Positions 22,194-34,400 of a DNA stretch of 64,000 nucleotides are shown here, one piece after another; position 1 is the first letter of the stretch, and each line of letters begins with the position of its first letter. The translations under genes were made by a program, and so were the position numbers. The notes under the pieces are model-generated. The model saw only the letters and a list, made by a program, of their open reading frames with translations. It searched no databases and was not told the DNA's origin. The DNA comes from Halichondria panicea (Eukaryota; Porifera; Demospongiae; Suberitida; Halichondriidae), in NCBI RefSeq assembly GCF_963675165.1, contig NC_087390.1, positions 3,176,001 to 3,240,000 on the forward strand, in the 5' to 3' direction.

Positions 22194-22744
22194 TATATCC
22201 TTGAACTCATCAATCTTGCAAGTTGACTCCGCGCTTAGCTATAGACGTCTATAATTATAGTCAATGCTAAAATTAATGAAGACAGAACTCGGCTAATTAT
22301 GAGGTGTTCTATAACATGTTTGAAGAAAAAGTTACCGTATAACGGGAAAATGTGGAAATTTAGCTATTAGACGCCGATTTAAAACTGCCAATATTATAGT
22401 TATAGCTCTTATGAGTCAGTGTTCTCGCACATATAATAGTTCGATTAATAAATAATAACGTAAACAAACTCTCTAAAGCCATTCTCGTAATTCATTATTA
22501 TTGTATACAAGGAGCATAATTATATAAACACACTATAGAGTACCTATAATGCATTACCGGCACATCTATACTCGGAAAGATATCATTATACCTGTGCCCC
22601 ATGCTATTCCATCCATTGAATGAACTGAAGTTGGTAAATCTAACCAGTAAAGTCGCTGGATCGTTGAACAATCGTATTTTAAAATACATAAATAATATTA
22701 TTAGTCTTTATGCACATTGTACACAAAGCACAGTTAAGCTATAG
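22194..22744. other. Intergenic, no gene seen
   Basis: AT-rich 3' flank of the amino-acid transporter gene. Confidence 0.5.
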
Positions 22745-25700
22745 TCATGAAAGGTCAAAGTAAGTTTGGTTCCATAGTTCAACAGTCCTACACTCCAGCT
22801 GAAAACACAATCCACCGCTATCGTTGCCAGTCTCTATAACAGTGTAGAGAGCTTGATAATTAGTGAGGAAGAGTAGTACAATACCAATCAGCAGGATACA
22901 CCACGCTATGACTTCTTCTACAGCTGCCTTGGTAGTGTACTGCGATCGAATGCTTATGTTGTTATCTTGACCACGTTTTTTGTATCGAGCATATCGTAGC
23001 TTGAGGTAAATTGCCGCAGGGTAGATGTAGAGGATAAGCACTCCTCCTATAGAGCTGACAAAGTTCCATACGATTCCAACCTGCATTCACAGTATAAAGG
23101 ATTAATGTGAGCATGCATGTTTTGTATATACAGTGGACTCTCGCTAATCCGGCTCTCTGAAGTACGGTTACCTCGATATACTAGCTGGTCGTTTCCTTCG
23201 ACACGGATGCTAGCTAGATCGTTATTGCACAAAACTCACCCTGAAATGCGGCCACTCCGAAATGGTTTTTACCGGTTTTTTATTTTTTACGGCCGGATAT
23301 GACGTTTTGGGTGTGGTTAGATGAAAATTGGATTACACTAAACAGAGAGCATAATGATCCAAATATCTTCGAGACATATCCGCAAACTTATTCATTAGAT
23401 TCGAGGCATGACCGCTATTTTAGACGCGGCTATTTTATGAAATGCAGCTATTCCGGCCAAACTGCACTGTCCCAAGGGTGACTGGATTAACGAGAATCTA
23501 TACTGTAATTATTACCATGGAGGAGCATTCATACACTCCTGATATTACACACAGGCCGTGATACAAGGACATTTGCTTATACCTCTTTAGAAATACATTC
23601 AATGAACACATGCAGCTAGCGTAATAACTATTTTATTATGCAGTGCAATAATAATTGCATGTATAGTGTGGTGTAGCTCCTCAAATGTAATGGCTGCTGG
23701 TCTAAATCACTACTGTAAGACAAACTTACGTTCAAGATGAAGCTGGCCGGTATGAACGAGAGTGCAAAAAACATGTAGGTCTCACAGAACCAGATTACTG
23801 TCGGAACCTGTGATTGTATGATCAAGTATAATAATTATTATTATAAGCAGATTTATGCCACATTGCACCATTAACAATTAAGATGAATTTTTCTAGCCAC
23901 TATACACTTGACTTACACTAATTAGGCCATTTCTTCTCATTTCAGGTCAAAAGAGAGTTAATAGTTGATGGTGTCAGGCCTTTATAGATAATAAGCACAA
24001 ACCTTATGATTGCCATGTTTAGATTCACCAGCTGATCTTGAATCTTCCTTGCCAGTGCTCCCACTGCATTCTGAAGGAGACTGCAATTCGTCCTTATCAC
24101 TTACGCTGTCAGGTTTGGGCGATTGCATATCAGTTTCGATGGTATTAACATTTTCAGATTCTCCATTTGCTCTCAAATTAGTATTTTGGCCATTCTTCGT
24201 CGACTTCTTTTTCTTGCAGAATTTACTTGAAATAAGGTCGTGTACCAGTAGGAACACACTGAGAGAGTGTGTGGTGCATGTGCACAGATAGGCAAATAAG
24301 TACACAGGGAGAAGGGGTGGATGGATGGTTCACTTATAGGGTCTACCATGGCATGCAGTACTTAGCCACAGCAAATAACTGTAGTATTGCATGCATTCTC
24401 GAACTGTATTTAATTAGGATGGATTTAATTCTAACTGTTCTCAAACATGAGCTACGTGCAGAGCAATCTAAATTCATATGCTGTATGAATCCAGGCCAAG
24501 AATATCACCTGTTTGTAGCGTCTCTGCCCGGGTGCAGTCCCACAGGGTAACTGGTGATTAGCATGAAAAGCAGGGCCACACGAGCAGCTATCAACAGGTA
24601 GTTACGCCTCGAGTAGTTTAGTATTACATTTTCCTTCAAGTCTTCAAAAAACTGCATGCGTGTGGGGTGAATGAAGTAATACGTCCAATGACACAAATTC
24701 TATCAATACGATACCACAAATAAATATATTGGTCCTCAGGTACAAAATTGTCACTAACGCTCACCCTAAAATATCCTGCAAAAACCGCAATATTGAAGAT
24801 TGTATACGCAATCACAGCATAGCCAATGTTGATTGCATACAGCCTCAGTTTTGTAGGTCGACCTCTTAACTCCTTCTGAAGTCGTACAATGTTGAACTGA
24901 CAGACAAAGGACAAACTGCAATAAGAGATGGCAGTTATGGACCCAGGGAAGCTGACGGGAAACAGTTGAATGGTTTGATCAGAGATGCTGACATTGGTGT
25001 TGGTCGTCCAGTATAAGGTAGTGTCGACTGTCATCGCTATTACAACAAAGATGACGCAGAAGATACTGTGTACGTATGTGTTAGTGTGGGGGGAAGTGGT
25101 GAAATATGCATGCACATGCAACACACAAAATTAAGGCTTTCAAAAAAATATATACGCTGCAGATATCGAATGGAAATAGGTGATACTTAATCCCATTCGA
25201 TATGTGCAGCGCATATATTATTTATACTGTTTGCTCTTCCATTCACGATCAACCCAGAGTACACAGTGAACCCTCTAAATGAAGTGTACGAAAAGTGTTC
25301 TGCTAGCGCTATTCGAGTTTACTGATATCAGTGACTACTTTCAATGAGCTTCGGTTCGGCTGAGTATCCGGCAATGTTTATATACAATATTACATACCTG
25401 AAGTAGGTGATGAACTGTAAGGCTGTTAGGTTACGAAATAGGGTTACTGGAAAGATGGGCAGAAAGGCTATGCACATCAGCACAGTGCAGTTGGTCAGTG
25501 GGGAACATTCAGGAACATAACCAGTCACTAATAGACCAAATGAGACAATATCTTGGAGCTGAATGGGGCGCAAAAAATCGATTATGATGAGCCAATAGAA
25601 TAATTATGTGACCCCTTCAGTCTTGTATCAGTTATTTCATAGCGATGAGTGCCATATAAATAAAGTCTATATACACAGGCCTTCAACTACTTATTACTAC

Positions 25701-28226
25701 CACGGCTGATACCTTTTTCGCCTTTGGGCCTACGTTACTACTGAGCCAATATATGGCATTTGTGGCTATTAAATACACATGTATAACCAATACTTATCTT
25801 ATTACTGGCGTATATACAATCCAATTGAATATACAGCTTTTCTCTGAATTTGACCCACACTTATGGCGAATCCCCCCCCGCCCCTCCAAATGAGTTAAGA
25901 ATTTAGGCAACAAAAATCAGTACTTTCAAAACACGAGGGACTCAGCAGTGGGTAAAGATTGTTGTAATTGCCTACTTTATACTTAGTTAATTGATAATAC
26001 TACAATTAACTATTCTTAGACTCCATGGTATCACTCTGATAAGTGGATTCATAAAGAGAACAAACCTGATCTCGAGCCAAGATCATAAGTGCTATGAGAA
26101 ACAAGAATTGACTAACGGCGATCGTCAGCAGCACAGCAATCTGCAAATAATGCAATCATACTTCAACATGGGCTTTCGATAGCTAAAAAAGAAAATCCAC
26201 AATCTGCAGCCAGTGTTATAAGATGGACTACGCATGAACTATAATTATAAAATTAAACGTATAACGATATTTTTACCTTTCCAAGTTTCCCAAACGCCAC
26301 TTCTGCCAAATCAGCATAAGCGTCCACTTTTTTGTCTGGGTACAATTCATTTGTGTATCTCCCACAGGCAAAAATCATTGTGCCAACATGGATCGCAATC
26401 AGCTACAGGTACAATCACATGAGTTATGACACCATAATGATACTTACGTAAATGCAGTTTAGAACAGCTATAATCTATATACACTGTGTGCATGATAAGG
26501 CCCTGCCGGCCATGCATGCAGGTCCGACTAAAGTAGGACGGTTATAATTATAAGCCTCTGTAACTATATGCAGGCTTCTAGAAGTTGATACGATGTGACA
26601 CTAGAGCACACTTCATTGCAGCGAAAGAATGCTTATGACATATTAAACAGTACTCCTGACTGAATAACAATCCTACAAGCACTTAGTGCTTAATGCCTTG
26701 AGGCATGTTTTGCTTCGGTCCACGGTGTCGAAGAGGAGCTTGATGGAAGAATATTGATAGTAGATCTAGAAGTTTTACAAGTAGTATGCATTTCCTGTCA
26801 ATATAAATAATTAAAAAAGGGATGGATCTGAAGAGGTCAGAGTTTACAGTGGCTGCTTCCGGCAGTATAGCTTTGCAGCTCTATTTTCTGGCTCTTGTAG
26901 CTAAAAAAATAGCTATCGTTTTAGTGTAAGGCTAAGTTAATAAACTCATAATTATGTTGAATAGATGTGAACAGGAACAATTCTACGACAGCCTTCATTG
27001 AAAGCAAAACTAGATAAAGTTTGCAAATCTACGAATCTAATCCAAGAAAACGTGGCTAGAAGCCTATAGAAGATGCTGCATTACAATCGTTGAGCGGTTA
27101 CAGCTGGAACACACACACATTCAGCAGAGCTTTCTTTACCGTATTCCTTGTGTGGCTACACCTCGAGGCATAAAGAAATGTAGCTGATTATTATCTAGCT
27201 GAGCACCCCTTCTCTTCCATGCAGATAGCTAGTTAGTAGGCAAGCAAAACGATTCAGTCTAAACTGTGATCTATTCTGGCTTAAATCTATAAACTATAGT
27301 TCTCTTTTGTAGCCAAAATACAATACATGTAGAAGATTGGGCTACGCCAATTAGGCAGATAAGTTAATTATAACGTCACTAATAAGAGGTGTGACTTCCG
27401 GTCAACCAAAAATCTATGGTAGCACCCCTTTCCCCCAAATCCTGGCTACACACCTTGAGCAACATGTATCATACATAGATGGCGTCAACTCACCATAACA
27501 ATAAAGAAGACAACACTGGAGAAGATCAGTCCACCTTGTGCAAATGCAAATGGCAGAGAGAGTGTCCCCGCCCCCACACATGTTTTGACGAGGATGAAAA
27601 TGGACGACAGTACAGTACCTTGAGTTGCAAACTGCCATCTGCTTAACTTCTTACCACTATCACTAATGCTTGCTTCTACTTCAGGATTATCTGCAGGGTA
27701 CAGGAGAAGATATTTTTTTATTAAAGAGGTGTTAATACCACTGATTCATTTAGTACGTAAGTAAACAACACGCAGAATAAATTAAATCACCCGAAGGGTC
27801 CACATTGTTGGCTGAAGGCTTAACGTCTTCTTCATCAGTTGTACAGTCACTGGTAACTACCTAGTGAGCGGTGTAGAGAGTAAACGCCTTTATATTCATT
27901 AAAATATGAGTTACAAGGATTTAACTAGCCTCCTTCACAGACGAGACTAGGATTTAACGAGTGTGGTCTATTCACCTGGTCAGCACTGCCTGTGTTCATT
28001 TGATCTATGTCCACTGGCACAGTGCTCATCTATACATTATTGCATGTTCGGTTGGTTATGCAATAATCAGTTGTGTTGACTTTGTAGATTATCTAGAGAG
28101 TCAGTCTGCTCATTATTTTTGTTAAGTGTTACTATAACAAATTTCATGACCAACCATAGGCTACAACAACCAGCTTGATCAATAGTAACAACTTACCTCT
28201 ATCACGTCACTTAGTCCAGCTTCCAT
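22745..28226 (-). CDS. Amino-acid transporter, AAAP/SLC38-like, 12 exons (608 aa)
   Basis: Exons (minus strand): 28226-28197, 28029-27976, 27860-27791, 27690-27494, 26402-26277, 26140-26066, 25558-25398, 25065-24765, 24651-24509, 24258-24003, 23807-23730, 23080-22745. All junctions are GT-AG and the phases match; the total is 1827 nt, 608 aa plus stop. A hydrophilic acidic N-terminus of about 90 residues precedes QFATQGTVLSSIFILVKTCV and GAGTLSLPFAFAQGG, the TM1 hallmark of amino-acid/auxin permeases. Further support: TSYPVGLHPGRDA (late-helix SLC38-type motif) and GIVWNFVSSIGGVL...YPAAIYLKLRY near the end. Exon 10 encodes a charged Ser/Glu-rich cytosolic loop. Likely moves neutral amino acids across the plasma or lysosomal membrane; the subfamily is not fixed. 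The long N-terminus and loop make it longer than most SLC38 proteins (about 450-560 aa). The start could also be the ATG of exon 2. Confidence 0.85.
23131..23505. mobile_element. Pogo/Tigger-like MITE in an intron (375 bp)
   Basis: CAGTGGACTCTCGCTAATCC at the left and GATTAACGAGAATCTATACTG at the right, flanked by TA. Same family as 21847-22193. It lies in the intron between exons 11 and 12 of the amino-acid transporter gene. Confidence 0.85.
25149..25216. repeat. Hairpin repeat in an intron
   Basis: ATATATACGCTGCAGATATC-type arm and its near-perfect inverse about 45 bp on, with the shared core ATCGAATGG/CCATTCGAT. It sits in intron 7 of the amino-acid transporter gene. Probably a small MITE. 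Confidence 0.7.
26630..27175 (-). repeat. Dispersed repeat of the TATGCCTCGAGG/(TG)n family in an intron
   Basis: Inverted relative to the copy at 12019: it ends ...GGCTACACCTCGAGGCATA on the + strand, preceded by ACACACACA, GCTGGAACAC and GTGGCTAGAAGCCTATAGAA. It occupies intron 4 of the amino-acid transporter gene. Its left limit is approximate. Confidence 0.65.
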
Positions 28227-28465
28227 CGATCCCTGGCCAGAAACCAGAAACCCTTTGTCTTTGAGGAGGGTGTGGCCAGCTAAAATGGCTTTGTAATCCT
28301 TTGATGGTGTTAATTAGCTAGCTCTATTGTACACTCCCTCTAGGCGCTAGGCTTAATCATAGATATATGGGCTTAATCATTGGGTGCCATAATTCAGAGG
28401 TATAATAAGAATGACATTCACACACACCACAATAAGTGTAATGCAAGTCCAGTATAAGTTCAATG

Positions 28466-31400
28466 TCAATGTTTTCTTTTGTTGCCTTTCCCTCGAGAAT
28501 TTTGCGAATTCTTTTTCTTGCTCTTATTGTCTTTCTTCATCCTGGGGTCGACTACCTTGTAGTGACCTTTGACACCGGCTGGACGAGGCATACGTTTGGC
28601 GGCGGATCTCTTCTTAGTCACTACATACTTAACTTCCTTCTTCTTATCTCCCACACCAGCTTTCTTGTACATCTGCTTCAACTGCTGTGCCTTTTCCTGT
28701 GAGCTGACATCAGGGGCATCCGTAATCACTTCAACCTTCTTGCGTACTTTCTCCATCTTGCGAAGTGCACGCTTCTTTTTCCTACCCTTGGCTTCAGCAA
28801 TTTTCTTAATCGGACGGCTGTTGATGTCTTTTAGTTTATTGCGATACTGGGTAACCATTTCTTTCGAGATGGGAATCTGTTTAATGCAATATTTTGATTC
28901 TTCTGCAAGGAACCAGTCAGGTAAGGTTTCATCGTTGCTTGTCCATCGATTGTAAGCACTGTCGATAAGCTCCTCTCGTTTTTTCTTAGACTGGATCATT
29001 ACTGCCCCCAGGGCAAGCCCCTCAGGGTCCAACTTCCTCTTGATTCCCAATGAGACGGGCACCACCTCTAGAGAACTGCTCTCCTTTTCAGCTGTGTCAC
29101 CTTCAGAGGACAAAATTAATACACACAACATAAAAATTCAATTATGCAGGGAATGGTAGAAAAAAGTGGGAAATGATCGATCTTGACAATTGCTAAAGGA
29201 TGAAAGTTCAAAGTCCATAATTAGTTGGTTTCTAATCAGAGGAGGTATGACAGGCGCGGTGCAGATCTAACAATTTGAGCAATAATTAACCGCCCACATC
29301 GTCTGTTTTTGCTAATTGCTTGAGCTGCACCACGCCTGTCGGACCTTCCCTGGTTTCTAATGATGGTACTATAACTAGCAAGAAATGCCTCTTCAGAACA
29401 TAAACACGTAAGAATAAGATTAAGTGCTGACTCAGGGGCTGAAGTCGAAAAATCAAGGCCACACAGTTTTCTATGTACCTCGATTATCACACGCGTCCAA
29501 CCTCCTCTGTATGCCCAGTATTAACATTGATTAAGAAGTGTCATGACTAATATTCTAGAAGGACGAAGCTAAATGACATGAATATATTTACTACGCATGA
29601 GAGACTGCAACAGCTATTAATGTAAGCAAAAGACCGAGAAATAAGGTTGTCCTCTGCAAATCTAAAAATCAAACTCCAAGGAAAAAGACTAAAGCCTAGC
29701 TCTTAAATAGATGTATCGCATTGAGCAGTTTTACAGCTGGAATACACAGACAGGCAGACACACACAATCAAAATCATAATTATAAGCAGCTTTAACTACT
29801 TCTAGCAGCTACACCCTGAGGCACAAGAAAACATTGACTAACCATTGAGTTTTTTCTCAGCATATGCCTGCCTGGCCTGTGAGATATGGAGGTCATCATC
29901 ATCATCGTCATCAGCAGAGGAGTCGTCGTCAGAACTAAAGTCGGAGCCGTTAAGATTGCTAGGGGCATCCTCATTATCTAATTGAGGCTCTGCTTGACCT
30001 TCATCGTCACAGGCTGCTTTTTCCCCGTCATCATCTACGACCTGTATAACATTATGTAATGCACTTACCACCGTACCATCGACAAAAAAGTTCCCGTTCT
30101 GTTTGCGTAAATGCACTGTTCCCGTTTTAAATGCACAATGAACGCATTGTAATAAGCATGTGCAGATAAATTTCTGAGTAAGCAGATTCGTTAACTTGTG
30201 ATCGTGTGTACAGTGTAGCTTGTGTACTACAGTATAGCTGATTGTGTAGCGCTTTAATCCTCATAGCTCGCATCAGCCCCAAGACTAAGTTGCCCTCCAT
30301 GCAAGCCATCTGTGACATGGAATGACTGTTTTTGAAGACATCTGTGACCTGGAATGACTGTTTTTGAAGACCGTCGTCTCTAGCTTCTCCAGTGTGGTAT
30401 CAGTATGTCTGACTGTCTGCGTACTTTATAATAGCTAGCTAGCTCATTGTACAAATCATACAATATCATAAATTTAATTTTTCCTGATGACGTAACCGTT
30501 TTGATTTATAATGAGGAAGTGGCCGTTCTACATCTGGTTTAATGCTACGGTTTATATGTGCGTTTTAAGAAACGGAACGGGAACTTTTTATTGCTGGGTA
30601 CTGTACATGTATTAAGTCATATTGAATTTCTAACATACGTAATATTACTGTAGATGTGCTGTAAGTTTAGCAAAGTCTCAACAGTGGACGCAAGATTTCT
30701 TTTTATCACAGCCAAACACTATTACCTGTTCTACACTGTTGCATGCACGAATTACTACAAGTTCAGTGCATTGATGTCACGTGATAACGTCCAGGCCAAA
30801 TACACTAGCACTTGCAGTGATTCGTGCACGCATGTCGGACCTCCTCTGGTACATGTACAAGCACATGTACATGTAGTATTACGCCACTACAATAATTATA
30901 CCTCATCTTTAGCCTTGGCTTTTTTCTTTTTATCATTCTTTTTGCCTTTCATTGTGTCTCCTTCCAGCCCGCCTATATTCTTATAGTTTTCCACCATCTG
31001 CTGTAACTCTATATCCTCGTCTCCTTCGTTACTAAGGCCAGCGAACTCAGTCTTGTTGAACCACCGGTTCGTGCGCTTGGAGCGAGTTGTGTCTGCATCC
31101 TCCAGAGAGACCACTAGTGGATTGTCTGTGGGGTGTGAACAATTATTTACATGTACATACGATTTATCTCTAGAGGACGCAATTTCTATTACAATTTGTA
31201 ACTCAAAATAACTAACCAAATCCCGTACATTTTATAGTCTGGCAAATTCGCTCAATAAAATTGCGTATAATGAATATTATGATGAATTTCATACGGAGAG
31301 TAGGCATGTGGTAACCGTACACTGTAGTCAGGTGACAACAGTATATTTACGTTCCGGTATAGAAAGTACAATGTATAGTACAGCCAGATGTGTTGCTTTC

Positions 31401-34400
31401 TCAGACAAATGCCTCAGTGTCACCAAGTACACATGGACCTTGCAAAGAACCAGTTAACACACCGACCATAAAACATGGCAGGGTGGAGACAAGGCCCAAA
31501 GGTCATGAAGTGACAGTCTGTCTCGTCATCGTATCATCACTGAAAGCAACTTTATATTAGGCCAACCTTCAACTAACCAAGTAAATACAGTACATTACAA
31601 TAAGTAGCAATAACTTTCATCCCCACTTTAAAATCTCCCTGGGATAAAACCCATAGATGGTTATGCACACAAACCTGGACTGGCACCACGCAATATCGGT
31701 TCCTCCTCAGATTCTCTCTCAGACTCACTCCCCTCATCATCACTGTCACCTTGGACACTGTCATTGTGGTCACCATTCTCTTGGTCTGAGAATTCGTCGT
31801 CACTCTGATTATCTTCACCTCCATATTCACTCTCTTCATCAGCTGATTCTGTGCGGAAAAATACAAAAAAAAATACTTCGAAACAACGTTAGAGATTGTT
31901 TAAAGTCTGCTGACAATTCTGGAAAGATTTCAATTAAGACTGACTGAAACTAGTACCGAATGTTGCCAGAAAAATAGGACTATGCACGCTTAACAAAATG
32001 TCAACCCAAAGCATTTCCCATGCACCTCTTACCCTCCAATTCTGCCATCTCTCCCCTGTCCACTTCCTCTAGCTGTGCCTGGCTTTTGATGTCCCTCAGT
32101 CGAAACAGGTGCTCCTGGCGAACAATCTCTCCTGCCTCGTCATTGGCTGAACGATTCTTCACTAATCGTTCCTTCAACTTCTTATGTTGCTGCCGGAGAC
32201 GACGTCTTTCCCTGTGGGGAGTGGAATGCACACATTTAGAACATTGTAAAGGGAAGTACACTCGACCACAGTGAGTGATTGATTAGGTGTGACAGATGCT
32301 ACAGGAGAAAAATCAATTACCTTAAGGACACTATTTTAAACGGGTACTAAATTTGGCGGTTTGGAGACCTACCAATTTGGCAGGTACTAATTTTAGCTAT
32401 TTCATAATTCAGTTTCCAAATTTTTTAATTAGCGATAGGAATAATTATCACACACAATTGAATTGAATGAATTAGCTAGTGTCACAAACAATGCATTCAA
32501 AAGGGTCCTCTGGTGGTAAAACAGTTGTTCCATCCAATAGTCCTGATATGCCAGCCTTCATCCATCCATTATATATGACTTTTCTTCCTTTCTCAGTTGA
32601 AAAGAAGTTATACAAGTTAACTAACCATTGGGCATGGAGTGGTTTAATCACTGAAAGACGAAAGTCAACTTCAACATCTTCAAGAATACACTACTAAACT
32701 AGTACTATACTGTACGTACATATACATGTATTATATTTGTTGTACTAGACCTATAATGATAGCTAATAGACTACTTCCATTTAAACGAATTTTTAAAAAT
32801 TTCTTTGGTTAAATAAAAGTATGCGAGTACTTATATTAGCGGTTTGGGTCGTTCTCGCTAAAAACGCTAAATTTAATACCCGTTTATAATAGTGACCTTA
32901 AGGTATATAGTCTAAGGAAAATATCAAAAACATAGGTGCACTGACCGGGAATCGAACCCGGGCCTCCCGCGTGGCAGGCGAGAATTCTACCACTGAACCA
33001 TCAGTGCTTCATATATGTGGATGATGTACCTCCATGCACATCCATGCAATTGGTGACTACAAAATTGTATTTCTACTTACAGCATATTCCCATATGCATA
33101 CTAATTTACAGCTCTCTCACCTCTTAACTTCAGCTGCTTCTTCGCTCTCTAGCTTCTTGATTTGCTCCTCCGTCTTATCCACCCCCTCCACACCATCACC
33201 CACACCATCCTCGTCATCACTACCCACGTCTTCCAGAAACTGTCTCAGCTTGTCCCGCCATTTCACCAGCTGTTTAAAGTCACGAGGGCCAAGCAGTTTA
33301 ATATCGTCGCAACTGGCACGGATTTCATCCGTGGTGAGAGGGTGCTTGGAGAACACATCGGACATTTTATCGAACACTAGTTTATTTGTTGATCCAAGAA
33401 TTTTGATATAGCTTTCTCCAGTGATGAAATCTGCAACAGAAGTGGTCTTGTAAAGTATGCGAGCATCGTCAGGGTAACCCTCTGCCTTGGCAGGTTTCTG
33501 TAGTAGGAGCAAAAATGAAGGCAGTTAATAACATAACACTTCTGAAAAGTACAATTCAGCTGAATTGAAAGCAAAATAGATAAATGATAATGCTTGGATG
33601 TGAGCGGTGGCATTAAATTCTTATGTCATGGTTGATGGGTACGGACACAAAACGCATAATTTACGATATCGAAGGTGCGATAATGAGAAGCACATATTGA
33701 TGAAATCACCTGAATCTTTGTGAGGCTTATCTTCTGTTCGACTTCCTCCCCACCATCCACCTCTTTGAAGACAAACCGTGGGTCCAGTAGTTTAGGGTCG
33801 ACCTTGCTAGGGGCCAGGAAGCCCTGACACACAACGAAGATCTCAGCAGACTCTATACGGGAGGCTTGAGGTTTGGTGGCGTTTACTTTCTTAAACAGCT
33901 GCTCCAACACCCATATTAAAGGCTGGTAGTCTTTAGACCTGAACACCTAGGTGATGGTACATGTACTTTAGTCACGCAAACACTGAAATGGCACATCGAC
34001 TAACATAATTAGCTACCGTAGTAGTTGCTAAAAGAGCATAATTGTTATATCTATACACGTACATGTGTAATCAATATACCAAATCCACATGGCGAGGCAT
34101 AAAACAAAAATACTTATGCTTCTACACGTATGTTACCTTGGTGATGAACCAGCCTCCTTCCCTCAAAAATTCTGTGGCCAGTTTTACAGCTGATAGTGTT
34201 AGCTCGGCTTGTGAGAATGCATCCTGTACCCATGCCGACCCCACATTTGGAGCTCCATCATTGAGTAAGCAGTCAATCTTCCAAGTCTTCAGCTCACGTT
34301 GAAGTTGCTAATGGAGGACATGGATGTGAGCACGCATACACACCGAAGAACAAAAATAAAACTGCACTGACCGGGAATCGAACCCGGGCCTCCCGCGTGG

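Noticed and set aside
32479-32697. 72-codon ORF in FTSJ3 intron 4
   Set aside because: Intronic, antisense to the host gene and without motif; some wording ([20 protein letters not shown]) may be an old repeat fragment.
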